A DNA stretch of 64,000 nucleotides. Source: Clostridia bacterium. GTDB lineage: Bacteria; Bacillota; Clostridia; Lachnospirales; Lachnospiraceae. The translations under genes and the position numbers were made by a program. Every line of letters starts with the position of its first letter. Within the stretch, counting starts at the first letter, position 1. The stretch covers positions 101,870 to 165,869 of the forward strand of contig CAJTEN010000010.1 of NCBI GenBank assembly GCA_910575245.1, written 5' to 3'. Of the stretch, positions 26,131-34,638 are shown one piece after another. Under the pieces are notes generated by a model that did no database searches, was not told the origin of the DNA, and was given only the letters and a program-made list of their open reading frames with translations.

Positions 26131-26241
26131 CTCCTTCCTCCAAAAGCACAGAGGCGCCTATTGGTATCTCCCAATAAACGCCTCCCCCTTCAAACCGCAT
26201 TGCCATCATTTACCTTTTGTGTATTATAAGTTTTCTCCCAG

Positions 26242-26308
26242 TTCCCCAATTTGCCGGAACGCCTGAGATACCTACCCTACCTTGTCAGGCTGTGGCTGCA
26301 ATTTATTG
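26242..26308 (-). repeat. 3'-border repeat P, copy 1
   Basis: Member of a ~70-base family found just after small-gene stop codons: CCCCAA ... TTGCCGGAACGCC ... CTTGTCAGGCTGTGGC ... TTATTG. This copy is degenerate and lies 27 bases after the stop of the gene at 26335-26511. Confidence 0.6.
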
Positions 26309-26334
26309 TTTACCCTTCAAACCATAATTCACTT

Positions 26335-26511
26335 TTACTCCTTATCAGATAAACATTTATCTATTTGATAGAACACCTCACCTAATATTAAATTCAACAA
26401 GATAAAAATAACCATTTTAACAAAATTGAAACCCACTAATAACCTATATCCCATTCCTCCACCAACTGCCAATGCAAGTACAAGTAATAAAAATCGCTTA
26501 AAATGATTCAT
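26335..26511 (-). CDS. 58-residue membrane protein
   Basis: Begins MNHFKRFLLLVLALAVGGG and has two hydrophobic stretches (about 5-26 and 28-47), then a short charged tail ending KCLSDKE. Composition is A/T-richer than the neighbours. GAGGA lies nine bases before the ATG. Not recognised; it may belong to the accessory small-protein cluster because it is followed by a border repeat P. Confidence 0.55.
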   Translation of the reverse strand: MNHFKRFLLLVLALAVGGGMGYRLLVGFNFVKMVIFILLNLILGEVFYQIDKCLSDKE

Positions 26512-26555
26512 GTAAGTATTCCTCTTTTTATCCTTATCTTCTCTCCTACTACTTT

Positions 26556-26612
26556 ACCAGAACACAGTGGTTGCCTGCCTTGCCATGTCAGGCCGTGGCT
26601 TATTGGGGATAT
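26556..26612 (-). repeat. 3'-border repeat P, copy 2
   Basis: Contains GTCAGGCCGTGGCTTATTGGGGATAT-type sequence shared with the other copies (position 26587-26612), 10 bases beyond the stop of the 109-residue gene. Confidence 0.65.
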
Positions 26613-26621
26613 TCGTCTGAA

Positions 26622-26951
26622 TCAGTTCCCTTTCTTCATAATCGAAAGCCACTCTTTATATTCCGGTATAAGATTTAATGACACGGCTTTGTTCATATAA
26701 TACAGGGCAAGGTACTCGGAACCAGGTGGCGTCAAGGGAACAAAGACATAGTACGCCGTCATAAAACTCAAGTGCGCTGTCCGGACGGCATCCCCTTTTT
26801 CCTCATAATAGTGTAATGATGCCAGCAATATAAAAAATAGGTTTATCCTTTCAATATCTGATGCAGAAGCATAAAAATTATCTAAATCTCCAGTAACTGT
26901 TTCTAACACACATTCCTTTTCAATAATCGGTTTATCAAAATTAACCCTCAT
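26622..26951 (-). CDS. uncharacterised 109-residue protein
   Basis: Soluble, mostly helical by composition, acidic N-terminal half (EKECVLETVTGDLDNFY) and aromatic-rich middle (LHYYEEKG, YYVFVPLTPPGSEYLALYYMNKA). No signal peptide or membrane segment. Start at 26951 after GAGTGAGG. It is the most downstream protein of the first small-protein run. An immunity-type or partner role is conceivable but nothing in the sequence proves it. Confidence 0.6.
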   Translation of the reverse strand: MRVNFDKPIIEKECVLETVTGDLDNFYASASDIERINLFFILLASLHYYEEKGDAVRTAHLSFMTAYYVFVPLTPPGSEYLALYYMNKAVSLNLIPEYKEWLSIMKKGN

Positions 26952-26975
26952 CTAAAATCCTCACTCCAAAAATCT

Positions 26976-27044
26976 CCGATTCTCCAATCTGCCGGAACGC
27001 CGGGGATGCCTGCCCTGTCAGGCTGTAGCTTATTGGGGATATGC
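26976..27044 (-). repeat. 3'-border repeat P, copy 3
   Basis: Best-preserved copy with CTCCAATCTGCCGGAACG, CCGGGGATGCCTGCC and CAGGCTGTAGCTTATTGG. Outer bases pair as a long imperfect hairpin. It lies 47 bases after the stop of the gene at 27091-27759. Confidence 0.75.
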
Positions 27045-27090
27045 GCTCACGGAATTTTTGAAATCTTATTGGTTATTCAAATCCCCCTAT

Positions 27091-27759
27091 TTATGCTTTC
27101 CTGTCAAAAGACGGCTTCTCCTCCAGATAATCCGGTAACTCCTCCAGCTCTGCCCCTTGGCCGTTCTTTAGCGAGCGGTACTCATCAAAATAAATCCCAT
27201 AAAACTCCCTTTCCTTTTCCCGTTCAGCCGGAGTCCTCTCACAAGCCCACCCGTATCCCGAACCGAGATATGTAAGCACCTTTGTACCCTGATAGTAAAT
27301 ATCCGCGCCATATCCCCCGCTTGTCAGGATCGGGCAGGTCAGCGTTCCTCCCCCTGCCAGCGCAAACTTCTTTTCGGCAAAGTTCTCCGCCCTCCCGTCT
27401 GCCGCCTCCAGGAAGTAAAGCAGTGTCAGTTCCCCGCTCCCCTTGCATTTCGGATTACCACCCTGCTCTTTCAGCGCATTTTCAGCCTGCCGGTACAGCG
27501 CCTTCCTGTCGGGCGACACGTCAGACATATACTCTGCACATAGTTCCGTCCGCCGCCTATGGATATATTCCAATTCTGCCTTGCTTGTAGTATTCGCAGC
27601 CTTCCGTGCCAGTTCCTTGATCTCGTCAGTAAGCTCCACCTTTGATTTACTGCTTTTCCCGGAACTTGGAATGATAGACCAGTCAGGCCCTCTGCCGCTC
27701 AATGACATACGCTGTTTTGTATTAATAGAATTTACTGTACTTAAAGCCGAAATTCCCAT
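27091..27759 (-). CDS. accessory small-protein cluster member, 222 residues
   Basis: Not recognised. Begins MGISALSTVNSINTKQRMS, polar and Ser/Asn rich without a signal peptide. A segment GRGPDWSIIP followed by VELTDEIKELA resembles GRTDWKRIV and VSDEIK in the protein at 38789, so the two are probably distant paralogues. The middle (110-175) has Gly-rich strands (LAGGGTLTCPI, GGYGADIYYQG); the tail is acidic. Start at 27759 follows GAGGTGG; a leader hairpin (repeat Q) sits 32 bases upstream. Confidence 0.65.
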   Translation of the reverse strand: MGISALSTVNSINTKQRMSLSGRGPDWSIIPSSGKSSKSKVELTDEIKELARKAANTTSKAELEYIHRRRTELCAEYMSDVSPDRKALYRQAENALKEQGGNPKCKGSGELTLLYFLEAADGRAENFAEKKFALAGGGTLTCPILTSGGYGADIYYQGTKVLTYLGSGYGWACERTPAEREKEREFYGIYFDEYRSLKNGQGAELEELPDYLEEKPSFDRKA

Positions 27760-27790
27760 AAGTCCACCTCACAATTTATTTTCTTATCTG

Positions 27791-27846
27791 CGGTTCTTCT
27801 GTCGGCCAGAGTCACCCTGCTCCCTTGCAATAAGTCCGAGCAGTTC
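27791..27846 (-). repeat. 5'-border repeat Q, copy 1
   Basis: About 56 bases with the shared core CCTGCTCCCTTGCAATAAG and CCGAGCAG; it can fold into two adjacent hairpins. Ends 32 bases before the start of the gene at 27759. Confidence 0.65.
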
Positions 27847-27860
27847 ACTCTCCCTGCTCC

Positions 27861-27934
27861 CCGATTCCCAAATCTGCCGGAACACCGCGGATGCCCGCCC
27901 TGTCTTGTCAGACTGCGGCCTTATTGGCTATATG
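27861..27934 (-). repeat. 3'-border repeat P, copy 4
   Basis: Contains CCAAATCTGCCGGAACACC and CAGACTGCGGCCTTATTGGC, 13 bases after the stop of the gene at 27948. Together with repeat Q it fills the whole gap to the next gene. Confidence 0.72.
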
Positions 27935-27947
27935 CGTCTATTGGAAT

Positions 27948-28487
27948 TTATTTCTTGTTCATGAAATCCCAATATGCCTGCATACTGTACTGATAATATG
28001 CCGCCGTCTTTTTCTGGAGCAACAGCTTCATGTCGCCAATCTGCTTCTGGAACATATCCATGAAATCTGTCCTGTCATTTAATCCCATAGCCCCGGCTTC
28101 CAGCGGAAGAGATGTAAAGCCTCCTAACTTTTTTACGCCCATATGCGCTTCCAAAGCACGCATCTCCACAACAGTTGCTGACTTGGGATTTATCTCGTTG
28201 ATATGTATGGTCTTTTCAAATTCATTCCCATTCTCATCAACACCCTTTGCAATGATTGTCGGATCATCCTCTGTTGAATCTTCCGCATACTTAAGATAAT
28301 AAGACAGCCCTGTGCCGTTCCCTCCTGTCCACAACATATCTTCATCTGTAAAAATATTATAGACTTTTGGAGTACCTGCCACATTGTTTACCTGCTCCGC
28401 AAAACTCCTTCCTACCGCATTCTGCTGTGCCTTTCTTGTTCCCTGCCATGCCGGATATCCTGCTGCCCCTATTCCATTTACATTCAT
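27948..28487 (-). CDS. MNVNGIG-type accessory protein, 179 residues (copy A)
   Basis: Not recognised by family name. N-terminus MNVNGIGAAGYPAWQGTRKA is shared almost exactly with the protein at 38021, and more loosely with those at 29233 and 41208. After a polar linker with SFAEQVNNVAG (20-35), the body (~40-125) carries KGVDENGNEFEKTIHINEINP, matching KGTDKNGKEYEQIVDVSKVNP in copy B. The C-terminal part is helical (DFMDMFQKQIGDMKLLL). No signal peptide. GGAGG precedes the ATG. Downstream of the AgrC/AgrA-like operon A. Confidence 0.7.
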   Translation of the reverse strand: MNVNGIGAAGYPAWQGTRKAQQNAVGRSFAEQVNNVAGTPKVYNIFTDEDMLWTGGNGTGLSYYLKYAEDSTEDDPTIIAKGVDENGNEFEKTIHINEINPKSATVVEMRALEAHMGVKKLGGFTSLPLEAGAMGLNDRTDFMDMFQKQIGDMKLLLQKKTAAYYQYSMQAYWDFMNKK

Positions 28488-28530
28488 TTTTTCAAATCCT
28501 CCGCTATTGTCATTTATTCAATATTGTGGC

Positions 28531-28562
28531 TGGGGGGTGATATGTTTCCACCCCCAGCTACG
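28531..28562 (-). repeat. hairpin upstream of the 179-residue gene
   Basis: Stem GCTGGGGG(G)TGG / CCACCCCCAGC around a short loop, 44 bases upstream of the gene start at 28487. It occupies the place that repeat Q takes before other genes of the cluster, and may also act as a terminator of the preceding gene. Confidence 0.6.
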
Positions 28563-28588
28563 CTGTGCCAGTCTGAATATGTAAAGCA

Positions 28589-29233
28589 TCACTGTTCTAC
28601 AGAAAACATAGCTTTCTGGATATTTTTCTGCCAATATGAACTGTCAAAGTAATTCCCGCTTTTAGGCAGATTCCTGAACATATTCATGATCATGTCGTAA
28701 GTCATAGATGAAGTGTCAATCTCCAGTTCCTTCCCGTCCTTTGATTTAATCACCGTGCCGTTATCGGCTATGTAAGCAGTCGTATTATCGTCAAGGTGCT
28801 GTATCGTTCCAACCATTTCCGCAAATTTCTTCAGCGGAAACTCTCCCGTTTCCCTGCACATTTCCAAAAATTTTTCAGCATCCTCCCCTGTCATATATGG
28901 CTGTTTGTCATCTATAACATACCATGAGAGGCCCGTTGCCGGATCAGTATATTTTGGTGCTGTCAACGCCCATTCTTCCAATGTCTTTCCTTTGTACCAT
29001 GTAGTCAGGCCGCTGTCATTTGAAACGGCGCTTTCCTCCTACCCTATTAACGGATTTGTTGCTTTAAGTGAATCGTATATATCCTGCACATTGGCATTCT
29101 GTCTTGCACCTCCGGGAGCGGATTCCTCTGCCGCCTGTTTCTGCGGGTAGAACTGTCCTGCCCTGCTCCTGTTGTATCTATTCGCTGATACATTGTTCTG
29201 ATAATAATTCTGTCCTATTCCATTTACGTTCAT
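28589..29233 (-). pseudogene. MNVNGIG-type accessory protein interrupted by an in-frame amber codon
   Basis: One frame of 214 codons from ATG 29233 to 28589. It is broken only by TAG at 29039-29041, after residue 64. The front part begins MNVNGIGQNYYQNNVSANRY; the rear continues EESAVSNDSGLTTWYKGKTL and ends AMFSVEQ. The frame is the same on both sides, so a single nonsense change (or amber readthrough) explains it. The rear half could also be started at a TTG (28981), but no good ribosome site is placed for it. Good GGAGG before 29233. Paralogue of the other MNVNGIG proteins only at the N-terminus. Confidence 0.75.
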
Positions 29234-29267
29234 TTTTCAAATCCTCCATTGTCATCAATTATTTTAA

Positions 29268-29326
29268 CGGCAGCCCCTCAGTCGTTCAGAGCCGCCTCTG
29301 CTCTCTCATGATAAGTCCGAGCAGTT
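29268..29326 (-). repeat. 5'-border repeat Q, copy 2
   Basis: Shares CAGCCCCTCAGTCGTTCAGA and TAAGTCCGAGCAG with the other copies and lies 35 bases upstream of the start at 29233. The further stretch 29350-29400 is also similar to 38665-38705 beside repeat Q copy 4. Confidence 0.68.
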
Positions 29327-29476
29327 CATCCCATCATGCAGACATACCGCCTAGCCTCCCCTGTCAAACTTCATGACAAACACCCCCTTTCGCTGCCATC
29401 CGCTAATAATACGGGCCAGCCTCCAAAAAAGTTTCATTTCTCTTATCACCTACATCCGCCCCTCGCCTCCGGGCAG

Positions 29477-29521
29477 ACCGCAGAGGCAAAGCATTATGCG
29501 CCTCTGCGGAATAGGGTGTAA
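29477..29521 (-). repeat. 3'-border hairpin R, copy 1
   Basis: Stem CCGCAGAGGC / GCGCCTCTGCGG followed by AATAGGGTGTAA, 12 bases beyond the stop of the gene at 29533. A near-identical copy follows the gene at 38789. Confidence 0.78.
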
Positions 29522-29532
29522 GCAACATCTCT

Positions 29533-30228
29533 TTATGCCTTTATGTCAAAACTGCCCCCTGTGGGTGACGATGTGCCGGATACCGCCGCAACAATATTCT
29601 GTGTAATGCTTTTCACATCCGTGCCAGTGGCAGACACCGTGAACGTGCCTTCCGTCCGCTCTTTTCTTTCTGCCCGACGTTCCGCTGCTTTTTCTTCCTC
29701 CGCCTTTTTCTCCTTGCGCCTCTCGGCAGCCTTTTCCTCGGCAGCTTTCTTCTCTTTCGCCCGCCGTTCCGCATTTTCTTTTGCTATCTTCCCATCGGGG
29801 TCACTTGTTCCGGAGATTGCTACTGAAATATTCCCATTTGCATCAACACTGTAGCTGAGATTGGTCAGCGTTCCCCGACAGGCTGCTACTGCGCTTTTCG
29901 CACAATCCGGCAATGCCGCCAGATTTTCCTCCAGATACTTTGCTTTTTCCGGGTCGTTCATACATTTCTTCAGGAAAGCGCCCGATACGGATACCGTTGT
30001 CGGAACGCCCTGCATGGAAGTTGTACCCGAATTCATATAGCTGTACTTGCCCTGCAGATATTTAGAATAGTCATTGACATTGCTGTAACCCGTCTTGATC
30101 TGCTCTGTTTTTGTTCCCCCGATCGAGGTTTTCAGTTCCACCGTGCTTGTTGTCACATTTCCTTCCTTTGCAGTATTTGTGTAGCCTTTCCCATAATCGC
30201 TGTAATTGTTTGTGATCTCCATTGACAT
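29533..30228 (-). CDS. MSMEI-type accessory protein with charged coiled-coil, copy A
   Basis: About 231 residues beginning MSMEITNNYSDY. The N-terminal 70 residues are polar and Thr/Ser/Lys-rich (TSTVELKTSIGGTKTEQIKTG). Then comes VSVSGAFLKKCMNDPEKAKYL, a motif shared in outline with the protein at 30391. A strongly charged Ala/Glu/Lys/Arg coiled coil spans about 155-200, and the end is GGSFDIKA. Copy B at 39552 matches over the whole length. I start at the third Met (30228) because GGGGG overlaps the earlier ATG at 30237. No signal peptide; function unknown. Confidence 0.7.
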   Translation of the reverse strand: MSMEITNNYSDYGKGYTNTAKEGNVTTSTVELKTSIGGTKTEQIKTGYSNVNDYSKYLQGKYSYMNSGTTSMQGVPTTVSVSGAFLKKCMNDPEKAKYLEENLAALPDCAKSAVAACRGTLTNLSYSVDANGNISVAISGTSDPDGKIAKENAERRAKEKKAAEEKAAERRKEKKAEEEKAAERRAERKERTEGTFTVSATGTDVKSITQNIVAAVSGTSSPTGGSFDIKA

Positions 30229-30257
30229 AATTTTCATCCCCCTTCAAAAAATCTTAC

Positions 30258-30317
30258 CTGCGGCCCCTCTGTCATTCGGAGCCGCCCATGCCCCCTTATG
30301 GTAAGTCCGGGCATGAT
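30258..30317 (-). repeat. 5'-border repeat Q, copy 3
   Basis: GCGGCCCCTCTGTCATTCGG, then GCCCATGCCCCCTTATGG and CCGGGCATG; two hairpins are possible. It is 30 bases upstream of the start at 30228 and nearly identical to copy 5. Confidence 0.75.
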
Positions 30318-30390
30318 CTTCCTTACTTCAAAATGCCCGCCGCTTCATATAGCACATCCACAACTTCCTGTATATCCTGGCAGTCTCAGA

Positions 30391-31143
30391 TCAAATGAAT
30401 GAATTATCCGCCATGACGAAATTTGCTTCATAAGCAGCATTTGCCGTTGCCGCAGTCCCCGATTTTGCCAGAACGGAATCGGAATATACGGCCTCTTTTG
30501 CCCACTGTGACATCAGCCGCCTGTGCGCATCGCTTTTTTCCATCGCCGCCTTCGCATTGATTTCTTCCTGCATCCTTTTTTTCTCCTGCTCCTTTTTTAT
30601 CTGCGCCTCCGTCCGTTTTTTCTGCTCTGTCCTGCGCTCCCAAAAGCTGTCTTTTGCCCTGCCGTCAAACAGGCTTTTTCCGCTTCCGTTCTGGTAGCCT
30701 GCGCTCCACATCTCTGCGTGGCACTCCTCTTTTGTCGCCCCGTAATAGATGGTGGAATAAGCCCCTCCGCAGACGCCTGCCCATCTGTCCGGCTGCGCCC
30801 ATCCTGTCCGCAGGTCATTCAGCACCCACGCCTCATACTCCGGGTCATTTTTCATCGCTTCAAACCCCGCTTCTGAAATATGGATGGAAATATTCTCCGA
30901 CATACGGGTCGGGTGCATGGGGATCTGTGAAATCTTTTCATGGATATACTGCTTATACTCATCCATTGTCATGTCCTTTGTTGAAACAGCCCCCGCCTTT
31001 CCCGTTTCTGATACATTCTGGCTCTTTTCCGCCACCCTGTCACAAAAAGACGGGCTTTCAGCCTTGCCGCCCTTTGCTTCATTGTTTTTCAAGAAATTGC
31101 TGTACGTTCTTGTCATGTAGTTTACATTGATCGTGTTATTCAT
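30391..31143 (-). CDS. accessory protein translationally coupled to the AgrC-like kinase, copy A
   Basis: 250 residues, beginning MNNTINVNYMTRTYSNFLKN. Ordered pieces: DEYKQYIHEKISQIP near 80, ISEAGFEAMKNDPEYEAWVL near 110 (the same outline as the DPE motif of the MSMEI proteins), a Gly/Tyr segment with ATKEECHAEMWSAGY, then a Lys/Glu/Gln coiled coil (about 175-210) and a polar tail. The ATG overlaps the last codons of the kinase gene by 8 bases, so production follows the kinase. No signal peptide. Counterpart in operon B lies at 40379-41208. Function unknown. Confidence 0.72.
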   Translation of the reverse strand: MNNTINVNYMTRTYSNFLKNNEAKGGKAESPSFCDRVAEKSQNVSETGKAGAVSTKDMTMDEYKQYIHEKISQIPMHPTRMSENISIHISEAGFEAMKNDPEYEAWVLNDLRTGWAQPDRWAGVCGGAYSTIYYGATKEECHAEMWSAGYQNGSGKSLFDGRAKDSFWERRTEQKKRTEAQIKKEQEKKRMQEEINAKAAMEKSDAHRRLMSQWAKEAVYSDSVLAKSGTAATANAAYEANFVMADNSFI

Positions 31144-32539
31144 GGTTGCTCCTTTCCTGTAACAGCACTGTTACGCTGAACTCATTTTTCCTGACTTTAA
31201 TGTCCACATTTCCCAGGTATTTCGCCGCCTCACGCCTGACATTCGATAAGCCTATGCCGTGGAGCGGAGCCGGGCCGCCCGATACCTCCGGCGCTTTCGT
31301 GGAAACCGGAAGATTCGTGCTTTTATCAAATACCACCTCCCCCTCAAAGGAATTCTTTACAGATATGAGAAAAAATCTGTTTTTCCTGCTGCCGGAAAGG
31401 GAGATATATCTTTCCCCCGACGTCATCCTCCCACAGGCTTCCAGCGCATTCTGCAGCAGGTTATTTACAATGATTGCAATGTCATACGCATTATACCTGT
31501 CCGATGCCGGGTACACGAAATCAGACCTGAACCGTATGCCCATCCTTTCTGCGGCTTTCTGCTTGTCATTCACGATCACATCTGTAACAGCGTTCCCTGT
31601 CCTGACAGACATCTCAAACGCATCCATGCTCTCGTCCATCCTGGCAATATACTGTTCCATTTCCTCATAACTGCCGCTCCCCGCCAAACCCTTTATGTTT
31701 GTGAGATGGTTTTTCATCTCATGCTTCATCCGGCGTATCCCGTCATAGAACTGCTCCACTTCCCCTATCCGTTCCCTTATGGCCGCAAGCTGCTGCTGTT
31801 CCACGAAATACTTCTTTTTCTCCTCCTGCAGCCCTACCATCTCCTGCCATGATGCCACCGTGACCATCATGCCTGCATAAAACAGGGCTGCTATCAGCGG
31901 CACCAGCCCGATAAATGCAGGGTACTGGCCATAAAGCGAGAAAAACACATTTTCCTTAACAATAAAGAGCAGGCGGAAAATGATATTCTCAAACAGGATG
32001 CCCACAACTGGCGTCAGGCACAGATAGCATAGTTCTTTTGTATGCAGTTCCGGCGGCTCCTTCTCCAGTTTTTTACTTAAGAACAGCAGCATGGCAAGCA
32101 GCAGCATGATCCTCAATACCATGAATGCAGAATACCCTGCCGCGACATTACGGTATATCATATTTTCATTGTCCAGCCCCTGCACGATTTTCCCATTGAA
32201 AAGATAATACAGGCTTTCCGTTATCAGCCTGCCCATATCCCTGGTGCAAAAGAACAGTATGCCATACAAAAAAACCTGTTTCCTTTCCATGCACAGCCAT
32301 CTGCCGCCTGCCATCAACAGGAGGATCACGATCACCATGCACAGCCAGCCTGAAACAGAAAACGCTTCCCCCATCAAATACACCATCCCATAGGCCAGAA
32401 AAACTGCAATATTTTTTTGCATCCTATTTTTATGTCCTGCCGTATATGGGCGGAAAAAGACAGCCATACAGAACGCACATAAAACCGTTTCAACCCCTGA
32501 CGCTATATGCTGAAACAGCATAAAACCCATTTCGCTCAA
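31136..32539 (-). CDS. AgrC-like GHKL sensor histidine kinase, operon A
   Basis: Membrane sensor kinase of the peptide-pheromone type (HPK10/AgrC group). About six to seven helices in residues 1-205, then the phospho-acceptor region RRMKHEMKNHLTNIKGL (His near 272), and the ATPase region with NNLLQNALEAC near 367 and GIGLSNVRREAAKYLG near 435. 467 residues from a TTG start at 32539, chosen because operon B uses the matching TTG and because it leaves the regulator gene clear by 16 bases. No AgrB or AgrD gene is seen nearby, so the signal is unknown. Confidence 0.87.
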   Translation of the reverse strand: MSEMGFMLFQHIASGVETVLCAFCMAVFFRPYTAGHKNRMQKNIAVFLAYGMVYLMGEAFSVSGWLCMVIVILLLMAGGRWLCMERKQVFLYGILFFCTRDMGRLITESLYYLFNGKIVQGLDNENMIYRNVAAGYSAFMVLRIMLLLAMLLFLSKKLEKEPPELHTKELCYLCLTPVVGILFENIIFRLLFIVKENVFFSLYGQYPAFIGLVPLIAALFYAGMMVTVASWQEMVGLQEEKKKYFVEQQQLAAIRERIGEVEQFYDGIRRMKHEMKNHLTNIKGLAGSGSYEEMEQYIARMDESMDAFEMSVRTGNAVTDVIVNDKQKAAERMGIRFRSDFVYPASDRYNAYDIAIIVNNLLQNALEACGRMTSGERYISLSGSRKNRFFLISVKNSFEGEVVFDKSTNLPVSTKAPEVSGGPAPLHGIGLSNVRREAAKYLGNVDIKVRKNEFSVTVLLQERSNHE

Positions 32540-32555
32540 ATTTCCTTCTCCCCCC

Positions 32556-33269
32556 TTACTGCACAAATTGAAGGTATGCCGCCGCAAAGTCCTCATATCT
32601 TTTTGAAAGGGGCAGCCTGATGCCGCCAGTCAGCGTCACCTCTGTTTTGTCATACCCCTCGACATAGGCGAGGTTGACCAGATACCCCCTGTGTATCCGG
32701 AAAAACTGCCCCTGCAGTTTTTCCTCCAGCCTGCCAATCTTCTCATAATATTCCAGTTCCCCATCTTTGAGGTACAGCACCACCTTATGGTTACGGCTCT
32801 CAATATAATAAATGCTATGGATCGGTACAGCCCTGCTTTCACCCCCATACTGGATGACCAGCGTTTTCTTTTTCTGTTCCGCCTCAAATATGATCTGCGC
32901 CGCCGCCCGGCCAAAAACCCCGGCAAATCTCTGTTCGTCAATAGGTTTCAGGAGATATTGGAATGCCCCCACGTCAAAAGCGTCATACACATACTTTTCG
33001 TATCCCGTAACAAAAATAATGACCGGCTGCCTCTCCAGTTCCATGCCTCTTATCCGCCTTGCCAGTTCCATCCCATCCATACTGGATGCCGCTCCATCCA
33101 GCTCTATATCTAAGAACAGCAGGTCATACTCCGTTTGATCCAGCAAATATTCGTCCGCAGACACATACTCTGCAATTTCACACTCCTCCCCCTGTTGCCT
33201 GACCAGAGAGGATAAGTAAGCCCGTATATTCTTTTCATCATCACAGATCGCAATTTTTATAAAATCCAC
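32556..33269 (-). CDS. AgrA-like LytTR response regulator, operon A
   Basis: 237 residues: receiver domain (1-125) with acidic pair CDDE near 9-12, phospho-acceptor Asp in LFLDIEL near 56, and FVTGYEKYVYDAF; then a LytTR DNA-binding domain (about 140-235) with FFRIHRGYLVNLAYVEGY and LPLSKRYEDF. LytTR regulators bind pairs of direct repeats about 21-22 bases apart, and exactly such a pair lies 54-85 bases upstream. GTG start right after GGAGGAG. First gene of operon A. Confidence 0.88.
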   Translation of the reverse strand: MDFIKIAICDDEKNIRAYLSSLVRQQGEECEIAEYVSADEYLLDQTEYDLLFLDIELDGAASSMDGMELARRIRGMELERQPVIIFVTGYEKYVYDAFDVGAFQYLLKPIDEQRFAGVFGRAAAQIIFEAEQKKKTLVIQYGGESRAVPIHSIYYIESRNHKVVLYLKDGELEYYEKIGRLEEKLQGQFFRIHRGYLVNLAYVEGYDKTEVTLTGGIRLPLSKRYEDFAAAYLQFVQ

Positions 33270-33322
33270 CTCCTCCGGCTCTCACTTTTTATATCGTAAA
33301 AAACGGGAAATAGTCTAACGCC

Positions 33323-33354
33323 GATAGCGTGAATAGCGGATTTGACAGCGTGAA
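33323..33354 (-). promoter_or_regulatory. LytTR-type direct-repeat operator upstream of operon A
   Basis: On the minus strand TTCACGCTGTC and TTCACGCTATC are repeated with 21-base spacing (plus-strand positions 33344-33354 and 33323-33333). A possible -35 (TTAGAC) follows the second repeat, as expected for a LytTR-activated promoter. The same pair is conserved upstream of operon B. Confidence 0.72.
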
Positions 33355-33504
33355 TTCTTTTCCTCCCATCACCCCAAAACGCCAAATGCAATTTCGCCAT
33401 TCGTCCGATATGGGGGAAACGCAAACCGCCGTGTAAGCATATTACCTCTTATTTCGCCGCTTTCCAAGTAATTTCCGTTATCAGGCCGCCCGGCCTGCCT
33501 AGGG

Positions 33505-33554
33505 AAAAAGCAGACCGCCGCATATGGCGGATGAAGTCCATAGCAGCGGTTAGC
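33505..33554 (-). terminator. terminator between DUF2000 gene and operon A
   Basis: On the minus strand AACCGCTGC...GCGGCGGTC with nested CCGCC/GGCGG pairs, then TGCTTTTTCCC. A near copy lies at 43572-43622. Confidence 0.75.
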
Positions 33555-33567
33555 TTTTGTGTGTTCT

Positions 33568-33990
33568 TTATCTGAGCAGTGCCATACTTCCTGTCAATTT
33601 GTTGACCTTCTTTTTCGCACCGCAGATGGCAATCCCAAAATAATTCAGTTCCGTTTCTGAAACATCCTTTATCTTTTCAATAAACTCATCATAGGTCTTG
33701 CACCCCTGCGCAAGGTCTGAAAAATCCACCACCGTCAGGTCCGAAAACTCCGGTTCATACAGCTTTTCACGGATAGATTTGATCACCTCCACATTACCCT
33801 TTAAGATTGGCACCGGGAATTCAATTATCCCTAAATGCCCGTTGCCCGTCCTGTCATACACGTCTGCGCCTACGACCTCTGGCATCTGCTTCCCCAACGT
33901 GATGCCCATAATAGCCGCCGTGTTCGCTATGATGCCAAGCGGCATGTTCTCGTCAATCACCATGACACATTTTTCATTCTGTAAGTCCAT
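33568..33990 (-). CDS. DUF2000 family protein
   Basis: 140 residues matching the DUF2000 pattern: VMVIDENMPLGIIANTAAI near the N-terminus, GNVEVIKSIREKL in the middle and YFGIAICGAKKKVNKLTG at the end. Reported structures place it near peptidyl-tRNA hydrolase II-like folds, but the role is unsettled. Start at 33990 after GAGGGA. Three bases separate it from the upstream acetyltransferase-like gene, so both belong to one unit. Confidence 0.8.
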   Translation of the reverse strand: MDLQNEKCVMVIDENMPLGIIANTAAIMGITLGKQMPEVVGADVYDRTGNGHLGIIEFPVPILKGNVEVIKSIREKLYEPEFSDLTVVDFSDLAQGCKTYDEFIEKIKDVSETELNYFGIAICGAKKKVNKLTGSMALLR

Positions 33991-33993
33991 TTT

Positions 33994-34638
33994 CTATCCC
34001 TCTTTTCCGGAGGATTTCGCCTCCTTATTTTTCTGATAACGGCGGTAGAGATAGACCCTGTGAAAGCCCAGCCGCCCATACTGCTCCGGCAGTTCTTTCT
34101 CCCCCGGAATATCTGCCAGTATCTTTACAATTCCATTTGCCGCTGCAAACCGCAGGATATCCTCCAAGCCTGTATCTGACAGATTCCCGTCCGGCAGGAA
34201 TAAAAGCCCCTGACGCTTTATCCCGACAACCGATTCTCCCGCCATGACATATCCCGTTCCGCCATTCCCATTGTTTAAGAACAACTCACCCTGTATTTTC
34301 CCTTCCATGCACGGTTCCCCGGCATTCCGGGTTAAATTCCATTCATCGACCACGCCGCATTTTTCCAGCCCGTACCCATTATCCGTAAGGATGGAACTCA
34401 GGTGGTAATTGGTATGCTCCACGATGCGGAACACACACCCTGCCCCGCACTGGCGGCTGATCTCCTCACACCTGCGTATGTTCTCCGGGATATCCCCTTC
34501 CGAAAACTTGTAATACAGTGGATAGACCAAAAGCTGCCTTTCCATTCTTTTCAGCACCCATCCCCGGCAGATTAAAGTTTCCCTGTCGGGGAACAGGCTG
34601 ATGATCTGCTCCTCCGTCCTTATCACAGGCTCATTCAC
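33994..34638 (-). CDS. acetyltransferase-like (GNAT fold) protein
   Basis: About 214 residues. The GNAT impression comes from the C-terminal half: GLLFLPDGNLSDTGLEDILRFA, VKILADIPGEKELPEQYGRLGFHRVYLYRRYQK, the last part resembling the end of a GNAT domain (GF...Y.RY). The N-terminal half has CRGWVLKRMERQLLVYPLYYKF. GTG start at 34638 overlaps the stop of the DMT gene by 8 bases and has GGGGAG upstream. Substrate unknown; identification is tentative. Confidence 0.62.
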   Translation of the reverse strand: MNEPVIRTEEQIISLFPDRETLICRGWVLKRMERQLLVYPLYYKFSEGDIPENIRRCEEISRQCGAGCVFRIVEHTNYHLSSILTDNGYGLEKCGVVDEWNLTRNAGEPCMEGKIQGELFLNNGNGGTGYVMAGESVVGIKRQGLLFLPDGNLSDTGLEDILRFAAANGIVKILADIPGEKELPEQYGRLGFHRVYLYRRYQKNKEAKSSGKEG

